Of a stretch of 26,458 bases of DNA, positions 7,747 to 13,220 are shown piece by piece. The translations under genes were made by a program, and so were the position numbers. Under the pieces are notes generated by a model, which was not told the origin of the DNA, made no database searches, and was given only the letters and a program-made list of their open reading frames with translations. How positions within the stretch are numbered: position 1 is the first letter of the stretch; each line of letters starts with the position of its first letter. The stretch comes from a virus, in the IMG/VR virus record IMGVR_UViG_3300027844_001101, positions 1 through 26,458 of that record. One strand, written 5' to 3'.

Positions 7747-8136
7747 TTACCTGCAATCTCTGCGAGTTGTGTAGTTAGTTGTGATTGCTTTTTCGGTTAC
7801 TCCAAACGAAAGCGTGCAAGGGTAGCCCCCGCCAGCCGAAGTCCTAGCCCACACTTCTTTTATTCCGTTCGGACGAAGCGTAAAGGTGTTATCGGTAGTC
7901 ACGCCAATAACCGGTGCAAACAAATAGGCCCACTGTGCGTATGCTATCCCAGTCTGCCCATCTTCAACGCGATGAATGCCGGGAATCCAAACAAATCCAA
8001 ACTGCGCAGCGTTAGATGTGTTCTTAACGGTCACGGAAGTTGCGCCATCGGGAATCGACATAATTTTTACATTACCATCCCCCGAATCAAAACTAATTTG
8101 ACCGGCGGTTCCTCCATACGCTCCAACTATTGCCAT
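7747..8136 (-). CDS. Decoration / head-fibre-like protein, paralogue 2
   Basis: This 129-residue protein starts at ATG 8136 with GAGGAG 7 bases upstream, and overlaps neither neighbour (the gap to the upstream stop is 3 bases). It is the most divergent of the three paralogues but keeps the shared ending, FTLRPNGIKEVWARTSAGG, which matches FTIAPLGIKSATAKS and FTIRPRGIKKITAKR in the others. It has an extra 25-30 residues in the middle (around FVWIPGIHRVEDGQTGIAYAQWAYL) and a basic end. It is probably a beta-rich virion surface protein. Confidence 0.72.
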   Translation of the reverse strand: MAIVGAYGGTAGQISFDSGDGNVKIMSIPDGATSVTVKNTSNAAQFGFVWIPGIHRVEDGQTGIAYAQWAYLFAPVIGVTTDNTFTLRPNGIKEVWARTSAGGGYPCTLSFGVTEKAITTNYTTRRDCR

Positions 8137-8139
8137 TGT

Positions 8140-8436
8140 CTAGCTCCTCGGGTCAATAGAGACAACGCCATAAAGCAGTTCGGGGGTCGCCGCTGTTGAT
8201 TTTGCAGTTGCCGATTTAATACCAAGCGGGGCAATCGTAAATTCTGCGATATGGGAGTTTCCCGATCCCTTGGGGGCTAGTCGGTAATACTCGCCAGCAG
8301 CGTGTAGCCCTTCCACGTTTATATCAATCGAATTTGACGAATCATTATTAACGCATCGAATCGTAGTTACGCCGTCAGCATCGGAAAAAAATCCCGCTGC
8401 CGCTGTTGACGTTGTGAATGTGCCGGCGGTTGCCAT
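8140..8436 (-). CDS. Decoration / head-fibre-like protein, paralogue 1
   Basis: This 98-residue protein starts at ATG 8436 with CGGAGA about 9 bases upstream. It shares the GLHAAGEY and F.I.P.GIK..TAK patterns with the next genes. The composition (Ala, Ser, Thr, Gly, few charged residues) and short alternating hydrophobic strands suggest a beta-sandwich protein. There are no cysteines suited to disulphides apart from one in TTIRCVNN, and no membrane segment. As the first of three tandem paralogues in the head region, a decoration role is likely but not shown. Confidence 0.72.
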   Translation of the reverse strand: MATAGTFTTSTAAAGFFSDADGVTTIRCVNNDSSNSIDINVEGLHAAGEYYRLAPKGSGNSHIAEFTIAPLGIKSATAKSTAATPELLYGVVSIDPRS

Positions 8437-8440
8437 CTTG

Positions 8441-8680
8441 TTAGTCTCCGTTTGTTTTTTTTATTTGTTTAACAATCCACGAAACATCATTAGCAATTTT
8501 AATTAAAAGATTTTCATTCTTATTTACATCGTGTTCAACAGCCGCTAACCTTGCTTCGTGTTTATTTAGTTGGTGTTGGCTTACACCGTAGCTAGCCGAA
8601 ATAGAAGCAAGAACTACCAAAACAGTGAACACAAAAGCAAGCATCTCCCCGTTTAATAATCGAAACGATTTAGCTGACAT
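8441..8680 (-). CDS. Small membrane-anchored coiled-coil protein
   Basis: This 79-residue protein starts at ATG 8680. Residues 13-31 (MLAFVFTVLVVLASISASY) form one clear membrane segment. The remaining 45 residues are a hydrophilic helix with heptad-like spacing (LNKHEARLAAVEHDVNKNE, then LLIKIANDVSWIVKQI), likely a coiled coil. The start site lies seven bases after the TGA of the glycosyltransferase gene, with GAGG about 11 bases upstream. Single-span proteins of this shape occur among phage holin-associated and lysis-accessory proteins (XhlA has the parts in the opposite order), but no lysis enzyme is seen nearby, so the role is open. Confidence 0.72.
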   Translation of the reverse strand: MSAKSFRLLNGEMLAFVFTVLVVLASISASYGVSQHQLNKHEARLAAVEHDVNKNENLLIKIANDVSWIVKQIKKTNGD

Positions 8681-8686
8681 GATGTA

Positions 8687-9868
8687 TCATCCTCGGCCTA
8701 AAATTTCTCGGATTGCTCTTTTTATATTTTCGGGATGGTTTGCGTTTACAGTTGCTTCGATCCCGCCGGGCGTAATTATTTTTACCTTGTCGTCGCTTAC
8801 TTCAACGAAGATATCAAACTCGTCGTCGTATTCTGGATAAACATCTAAAATTTCAACTCGACAACTCTGAGCAAGAAAATTTGCAATAACGTCCGTCTGC
8901 GCAGTAGCACCGCATATTCCAATTTGTAATTGATTTGCAGGAGTTAAATCGCGAGGCATTTCTAGTTCCTCTATTATAGGGATTTGGCAGTTCCGTAGAA
9001 CATCGTTTGCTGTCATGGAATTTGAACACCTAGACCCCACCGCACAATGCGATTTTAAAGTTCTAGTAGGATATGCCCCCAACGCGGCATAACAATCTAA
9101 TCCCCGCATCGATGGGTACATACCAATTACACTTTCGGAATCCGTAGTAAAGAATAAAACTAGCCCCTGGATGCCTAACAAACCGCAAACGTGCGCAAAC
9201 CCTGAATCACATCCTATAAAATAATCTGCGGAATCTGCAATTTGTTCTACTTGCCAAACTAGATCATCGGAAGTGTCGCTTAATTTAGTTATTCTATCGT
9301 CAGAAAAACCGTACTCATCTTTGGTACCTATCCACACAACATGGTATCCCCAATCCCTCAACTTATATGCTACATTTTTCCATTTTGCATCGTCCCATCT
9401 TCTATTGGGGTTACTTGCGGATGGGTGAATGTGTACTGATTTTTTATCTGTCTTGGATTTATCCTTCCGCAATATTGACTTAAATCTACCGGGACTTAAA
9501 TTCAATCCGATGTGGTTACTTAATAATTCATAGTATTTTCCCTTTCGTATTTCTTTTGAGTTGTTAATTGAAAATGCAAAATCGATAATAACTTCAAACG
9601 AGTTTCGTACTTGAATCTGATTTAGTTTCACGCCGGGAATAACCGTGTCAACGCCCTCTAATTTTTCGATTAGGGGGACATGATGAGGCATTACACAAGC
9701 GGTAATATGGCAATCCTTTTTTTTTAAGGCAAGTGCTGCGCCTCCCACTGCCATTAAAACATCACCTACACCCCCGGTCCACTTCAAGCAAATTTTCATA
9801 CCGGTCCAATCGTCCGGTAGTTTGTAATTGGGGGCGTCCGTTTGTGGTAGCGTGTCGAATCCCCGCAT
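8687..9868 (-). CDS. GT9-family (heptosyltransferase-like) glycosyltransferase
   Basis: The ATG at 9868 gives 393 residues; a longer TTG start at 9883 would lie in the T-tract of a terminator and is rejected. A GGGGG motif precedes the ATG by only 4 bases. The GT-B marks of glycosyltransferase family 9 are visible: the N-terminal glycine loop WTGGVGDVLMAVGGAA, a mid segment VHIHPSASNPNRRWDDAKW introducing the second Rossmann-like half, GYHVVWIGTKDE, and the donor-site motif FIGCDSGFAHVCGLLG. The last 80 residues (from about QIGICGATAQTDVI) are an extra domain with a further strand-helix pattern. GT9 enzymes move sugars such as heptose from nucleotide donors. Its place between the capsid gene and decoration genes suggests modification of virion proteins, but it could act on host surface glycans. 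Confidence 0.85.
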   Translation of the reverse strand: MRGFDTLPQTDAPNYKLPDDWTGMKICLKWTGGVGDVLMAVGGAALALKKKDCHITACVMPHHVPLIEKLEGVDTVIPGVKLNQIQVRNSFEVIIDFAFSINNSKEIRKGKYYELLSNHIGLNLSPGRFKSILRKDKSKTDKKSVHIHPSASNPNRRWDDAKWKNVAYKLRDWGYHVVWIGTKDEYGFSDDRITKLSDTSDDLVWQVEQIADSADYFIGCDSGFAHVCGLLGIQGLVLFFTTDSESVIGMYPSMRGLDCYAALGAYPTRTLKSHCAVGSRCSNSMTANDVLRNCQIPIIEELEMPRDLTPANQLQIGICGATAQTDVIANFLAQSCRVEILDVYPEYDDEFDIFVEVSDDKVKIITPGGIEATVNANHPENIKRAIREILGRG

Positions 9869-9881
9869 ATATCCCCCACAC

Positions 9882-9923
9882 AAAAAAAGACTAGGCGGGA
9901 CGTTAAAACGCGCCCGCCTAGTC
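9882..9923 (-). terminator. Intrinsic terminator after the major capsid gene
   Basis: On the minus strand an 11-base perfect stem, GACTAGGCGGG (9923-9913) with CCCGCCTAGTC (9899-9889), encloses a 13-base loop. It is followed directly by seven T (9888-9882). It lies 30 bases past the capsid stop and 13 bases before the ATG of the glycosyltransferase gene. On the plus strand no T-tract follows, so it acts in the direction of the genes. With no promoter seen between it and the next gene, it probably works as a partial terminator that keeps capsid mRNA in excess. Confidence 0.92.
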
Positions 9924-9953
9924 CTAAAATTGACGGACTTAGACTAGCTAAAA

Positions 9954-10958
9954 TTAACCAGTGTAATCGTTGCCGCTCATTGCCACGTTGTTAGCAATAA
10001 CCGCAAGCTGACTATTTTCAACCTCGAAATCGACGCGGAAATGAATAGTCACTTCCCAAACATCGGCGCGGGGCTGACGATCAAACTCAATCGTGATGTC
10101 ACGTTGGACAAAATAAATCAAGTTTTGAAGTGGCGTTAGCCAAATCTGCGAACCATCTACACCGGCTGTGCCATACGTCAAATCTTCGGGCATCAAGGGG
10201 ACTTCCAACATAGGAATTCCCCAAGGGCCTGGAGCCAGTCCTTGACTCAAAGCAGAATCACCACCAGCAGTCTCGCGGTCACTCCAATCAAGTTTCCACT
10301 TGTCAAACGGTCCCGATGGAACCACCCAAACATAATTAGGCTTGGCTGCCCGATAACGAGACGGAATCTGTCGCTTCATGTCGTAATACAAAACTTTAGA
10401 AGGCGCTGCGCCGGCAGAATCGATTTGCTGTGCAGCCGGAACGCGGCCAGTAAGAATGGATTTCCAACCATCATTTACACCAAGAAGATTATTCTCGGCA
10501 GTCTGGGCGTCACCAGTCGATAAAGAGTCATCACCTTCAATGGCAGCCAACTCCGTATCGATGGCAATTCTTTTTGAAAACATACTTAGAAGCGTGTCAC
10601 GAATTCCGGCGCGCTCCAAATTGTCTTCCATGAAATCGGTTTTCAGATCGAACGCACTACGATATTTTTCGCAGTCGTAAGTCACAACCGATTCAGTGGG
10701 GACTCGTGTTGATGCGCTGCTTGTGGTGTGCGCACCTTCGGTGACAATCGTTCCAAGATCGAGTTTGTTGATTTCGCCTTTGTTACGATTGGTTCGTACC
10801 GTTCGGCATTTTGGTAAAAGTACAGACTCATTGACAACGAGGTCAATAAATCGATTCGCTTGCTCCCGATTGAGAACGCTATTGGGCAAAGAGGACGAAT
10901 CAACCGCGCTCTTGCTCATAAGTTCTCGCAGCGGAAGTTTGATTTCCATATTCGACAT
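9954..10958 (-). CDS. Major capsid protein, HK97-fold
   Basis: This 334-residue protein starts at ATG 10958 with AAGGGA 8 bases upstream. It follows the protease/scaffold gene and is followed by a strong terminator, as expected for the most abundant virion protein. The N-terminal arm (residues 1-60) contains LNREQANRFIDLVVNESVLL. The body has a strand-rich centre and a long helix DFMEDNLERAGIRDTLLSMFSKRIAIDTELAAIEGD, the spine-like helix typical of phage capsids with the HK97 fold. Further on, YVWVVPSGPFDKWK, a Pro-rich WGIPMLEVPLMPED loop and the C-terminal RDITIEFDRQPRADVWEVTIHFRVDFEV pattern fit the P- and A-domains. No crosslinking Lys/Asn pair can be asserted. Confidence 0.9.
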   Translation of the reverse strand: MSNMEIKLPLRELMSKSAVDSSSLPNSVLNREQANRFIDLVVNESVLLPKCRTVRTNRNKGEINKLDLGTIVTEGAHTTSSASTRVPTESVVTYDCEKYRSAFDLKTDFMEDNLERAGIRDTLLSMFSKRIAIDTELAAIEGDDSLSTGDAQTAENNLLGVNDGWKSILTGRVPAAQQIDSAGAAPSKVLYYDMKRQIPSRYRAAKPNYVWVVPSGPFDKWKLDWSDRETAGGDSALSQGLAPGPWGIPMLEVPLMPEDLTYGTAGVDGSQIWLTPLQNLIYFVQRDITIEFDRQPRADVWEVTIHFRVDFEVENSQLAVIANNVAMSGNDYTG

Positions 10959-10997
10959 AAATCAAATCCCTTGTAAAAAACTTCCTGAAAAAACGGA

Positions 10998-11600
10998 CTA
11001 GGAAATTCCGCCTATGAATGGAAAGGCAGAATCAAAAACGGAATTGGGGTCGTGTCCGGCAGACTTTTCTACAGCCAACCTTTCATCTCTCCCAATATCA
11101 TTGGGGGTAGCCTTGGACAAACCATCCGCAGTTTTAGCAATATCAACAACTTGATCTTGTGTAGATTTCAAGTTGTTGGCCAAAGCGTTAAGAACTCCCA
11201 TAACTTCGTCGAAGTTGGCAGATTTTCCAACTTCCTGTTTTTCCTTTTCCGTTTCTTCTTTTCCGTTTTTTGCCTGTTTTTTAACAGGGGCTTTTTCCTC
11301 ATCTTCCTCATCCTCATCCTCAACGGCAGCCGCTTTCTTTTTAGCTTTTTTGGCTACCGGCTTTTCGTCTTCGTCTTCTTCCTCATCCTCATCCTCTTTT
11401 GGCGGGAATGGATTAACAGCCTTCTCTACAAGAGAAGTCATACTCGTACCCATTGCCGTTAGGGATTCGGTTAAGGATTCAAATACAGGAGCTAAGGCGG
11501 TGGCTACACCTTGTGCGGTTTTCTCTGCGAGAGAATCGCCAAAGGAATCAAGGGCCTCCGCTTCTTTTGCAATATCTTCTTTTTGTGTATCGTCGGACAT
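10998..11600 (-). CDS. Nested internal scaffold protein (same frame as the protease)
   Basis: Inside the protease gene an in-frame ATG at 11600 is preceded by AAAGGA at 11616-11611, 10 bases upstream. This would make a separate 200-residue product beginning MSDDTQKEDIAKEAEALD, which is exactly the scaffold-like part. Lambda C/Nu3 and related phages use the same nested arrangement. The sequence shows the site; use of the start is inferred. Confidence 0.5.
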   Translation of the reverse strand: MSDDTQKEDIAKEAEALDSFGDSLAEKTAQGVATALAPVFESLTESLTAMGTSMTSLVEKAVNPFPPKEDEDEEEDEDEKPVAKKAKKKAAAVEDEDEEDEEKAPVKKQAKNGKEETEKEKQEVGKSANFDEVMGVLNALANNLKSTQDQVVDIAKTADGLSKATPNDIGRDERLAVEKSAGHDPNSVFDSAFPFIGGIS

Positions 11601-12551
11601 AATATCAGTATCCTTTGTGTTACTGTCTGGTGGGTTTAAGGTAGCGAGTTTTTCTGTTTCATCGGTACCTAAAGAACGTGTCGCCCAAGAAAAAGGGTCG
11701 ATGTCTTGCTTCAGCGGTCCCGCAATCACGTGTATCCCATCGGCCATTTTCACCGTTACAAGTCGGTTGGCGTCAAAGTCGGATTGCTCGCGCTGAAAAC
11801 CGTAAAATGAACCGTTTTCATCTTTTACAGAGTCGGTTTGTAAATCGTGGGTGCGAAGGTATGCGAGTGCTATATCTTCGCTTTCATACTTACTTTTTTC
11901 TAGTCTTACGCAATACACATTTAAGGGGTGCTTGCGCCCTACTCCATCGGCTGATTTAACAACGACTGCTTGGGCAGAAGTTTGATCTGGTATGTGTGTT
12001 AAACTCACCTCATACAAATCAATGTCAGTCAAGACACGCTCGGTTCGTCCCACATCATTTACACGATATGCAACTGTCACCAAACCGCGCCAAGAAAAAG
12101 TAGCTAATTCTCCATTACGGACCATTTTTGCTACTTCGTCTACAGTAACATCGGCGACAACGAATAACCCACGATCCCCCGGTTTTAAGCTGGGGATTTG
12201 AGCCTTGGGAAATGTATTGACTTGTGATTTTGTTTTTAAGTCAACAACTCCCCATTCATTGTCGCTTTTGATATCTGCAATTTTAACCGCGTGCATTTGC
12301 GTAGGGCGGCCTGCTGCAATACCGTTACCGGAATCATCCAACCAAAACTTATGATTAACCAACAAAGTTGGCGACACCATAAATTTCTCGATGTCAAACT
12401 CATCTGGCGGTACTACATCACCGCTTCTGTCTGATTCACTTTTCTCTACAGATGCGAATCCTTTGACGACTGCCTTATTGGTTGAGTCATCATCCGATGA
12501 AAGCGCAACTGGGGCGGTTAAGTGTAAAAGTTCCCTTCCCGGTCTTGGCAT
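10998..12551 (-). CDS. Prohead maturation protease fused to scaffold
   Basis: The ATG at 12551 is preferred because GGAGAG lies 7 bases upstream; a TTG at 12566 would overlap that site. The product is 517 residues. Residues 27-200 are HK97-type prohead-protease-like: KGFASVEKSESDRSGDVV, PTLLVNHKFW with candidate catalytic His67, GELATFSWRGLV with candidate Ser153, and LYEVSLTHIPDQTSAQA. Residues about 213-285 form an extra domain (YESEDIALAYLRTHDL..., DGIHVIAGPLK) seen on some phage proteases. From residue 318 the protein is scaffold-like: Ala/Glu-rich helices, then acidic and lysine-rich blocks (EDEDEEEDEDEK and KKAKKKAAA), and a helical end. It would process scaffold and capsid during head maturation. 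Confidence 0.85.
   Translation of the reverse strand: MPRPGRELLHLTAPVALSSDDDSTNKAVVKGFASVEKSESDRSGDVVPPDEFDIEKFMVSPTLLVNHKFWLDDSGNGIAAGRPTQMHAVKIADIKSDNEWGVVDLKTKSQVNTFPKAQIPSLKPGDRGLFVVADVTVDEVAKMVRNGELATFSWRGLVTVAYRVNDVGRTERVLTDIDLYEVSLTHIPDQTSAQAVVVKSADGVGRKHPLNVYCVRLEKSKYESEDIALAYLRTHDLQTDSVKDENGSFYGFQREQSDFDANRLVTVKMADGIHVIAGPLKQDIDPFSWATRSLGTDETEKLATLNPPDSNTKDTDIMSDDTQKEDIAKEAEALDSFGDSLAEKTAQGVATALAPVFESLTESLTAMGTSMTSLVEKAVNPFPPKEDEDEEEDEDEKPVAKKAKKKAAAVEDEDEEDEEKAPVKKQAKNGKEETEKEKQEVGKSANFDEVMGVLNALANNLKSTQDQVVDIAKTADGLSKATPNDIGRDERLAVEKSAGHDPNSVFDSAFPFIGGIS
11611..11616 (-). promoter_or_regulatory. Ribosome site for the nested scaffold start
   Basis: AAAGGA on the minus strand lies 10 bases before the in-frame ATG at 11600, inside the protease coding region. 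It is the evidence that decides for a separate scaffold product. Confidence 0.5.
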
Positions 12552-12558
12552 TTGTAGT

Positions 12559-12564
12559 CTCTCC
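12559..12564 (-). promoter_or_regulatory. Ribosome site that sets the protease start
   Basis: GGAGAG on the minus strand sits 7 bases before ATG 12551. The alternative TTG start at 12566-12564 overlaps this site and is therefore unlikely. Confidence 0.72.
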
Positions 12565-12649
12565 AAGGAATTGAAATTTCGCGATAAAGTCTACCGAAAA
12601 AGGAGAAAACACGCAACCGCAGATTCTTAGGTGCCTACGTCTGCACACA

Positions 12650-12817
12650 TTAAGGCCATTCAAAGGGGATTTCTAGCCTTATATTCTGCTCCCGTGCCTC
12701 CTTTATTTCAGATGCAAACCGGGCACGTTGTGATAGCGCCTCCTTAGTCGTAATCGAAGGTGGCTGATTAGTCATTGCCTCGATAAAAATTTTCTCGAGT
12801 TCTTCAGGCGATAACAT
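12650..12817 (-). CDS. Small hypothetical protein, paralogue of the preceding gene
   Basis: This 55-residue protein starts at ATG 12817, two bases after the TAA of the gene before it (12822-12820), and ends at TAA 12652-12650. It aligns along its whole length with that 60-residue neighbour: LSPEELEKIF matches LTVEEMKLIL, NQPPSITTKEA matches KKPLSIKTPEG, F.SEIKEAR matches F.RDLEDAR, and both end in a hydrophobic strand closing with Pro (LEIPFEWP versus LDFPHDG). The conservation shows it is a real gene despite its size. The family and role are unknown to me; it looks like a helix-rich small protein. Confidence 0.75.
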   Translation of the reverse strand: MLSPEELEKIFIEAMTNQPPSITTKEALSQRARFASEIKEAREQNIRLEIPFEWP

Positions 12818-12819
12818 GA

Positions 12820-13002
12820 TTACTTATCCATCCCATCGTGTGGAAAATCTAACACGTGCCCCTTTTTTCGGGCATCCTCCAAATCACGTTCAAATTCTTT
12901 TCTGAGGGCACGGCCTTCGGGAGTTTTGATACTCAAAGGTTTTTTGTTTACAAGTTCAGTCAAGATAAGTTTCATTTCTTCCACGGTTAATTTAGTAGCC
13001 AT
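12820..13002 (-). CDS. Small hypothetical protein (tandem paralogue, copy 1)
   Basis: This 60-residue protein starts at ATG 13002, one base after the stop of the gene before it (13006-13004), so translation is probably coupled. It is highly charged, with LTVEEMKLILTELVNKKP, SIKTPEGRALRKEFERDLED and KKGHVLDFPHDG segments, and is mostly helical with one strand at the end. It is clearly related to the next gene. I do not recognise the family. It lies between the giant polyvalent gene and the capsid protease. Confidence 0.72.
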   Translation of the reverse strand: MATKLTVEEMKLILTELVNKKPLSIKTPEGRALRKEFERDLEDARKKGHVLDFPHDGMDK

Positions 13003-13003
13003 A

Positions 13004-13219
13004 TTATTTCTTCTTTTTCTTCCGCTTAGTTTTTCTTTTAGGTAAAGGTTTAGGGCGCTCCCCCAAATCAGCTATTCTTTGTTTTTTAAGTTGTTGAGTA
13101 GCTACCTCTAATGCAGCGAATAAAGGAGTTTCCAAATCTTGACCCTGCCTTTTTTCATATTGCGCTGTTAAATATTGCCAATACTTTTTTTGACCTTCTT
13201 TTTTTTCCTTCTTATCCAT
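13004..13219 (-). CDS. Small highly basic hypothetical protein
   Basis: The ATG at 13219, two bases after the TAA of the giant gene (13223-13221), gives 71 residues; a TTG at 13243 inside the giant gene is a weaker alternative because its ribosome site is too close. The protein has an amphipathic helical centre (FAALEVATQQLKKQRIADL) between lysine-rich ends, and its last 20 residues are nearly all Lys, Arg and Pro. Such a tail could bind nucleic acid or acidic partners. A G-run (GGGGG) about 8 bases upstream is the likely ribosome site. The function is unknown. Confidence 0.66.
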   Translation of the reverse strand: MDKKEKKEGQKKYWQYLTAQYEKRQGQDLETPLFAALEVATQQLKKQRIADLGERPKPLPKRKTKRKKKKK

Positions 13220-13220
13220 T

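Noticed and set aside
7642-8199. A 185-codon plus-strand open frame
   Set aside because: It crosses three well-supported minus-strand genes and their boundaries, and its product has no recognisable pattern.
9889-11001. Repeated short motif GGACTAG / CTAGTCC around the capsid gene
   Set aside because: Most copies are explained by the terminator arms; the rest are 6-7 bases long and expected by chance or as pairing partners. No regular spacing suggests an operator.
10974-11010. Possible terminator between the protease/scaffold and capsid genes (CGGA...TCCG then T6 on the minus strand)
   Set aside because: The stem is only four pairs with a nine-base loop, too weak for intrinsic termination, and it would block capsid expression in the absence of a promoter.
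11052-11796. Long plus-strand open frames with Phe- and Ser-rich products
   Set aside because: They are mirror images of the Glu/Lys-rich scaffold region on the other strand; low-complexity acidic and basic codons read backwards give Phe/Ser runs. They lack ribosome sites and family patterns.
12567-12649. Weak promoter-like pair on the minus strand (TTGCGT, 17 bases, TAGACT) before the protease gene
   Set aside because: It matches only three and four of the consensus bases, and the 83-base gap has no other promoter sign. It cannot be supported by eye.
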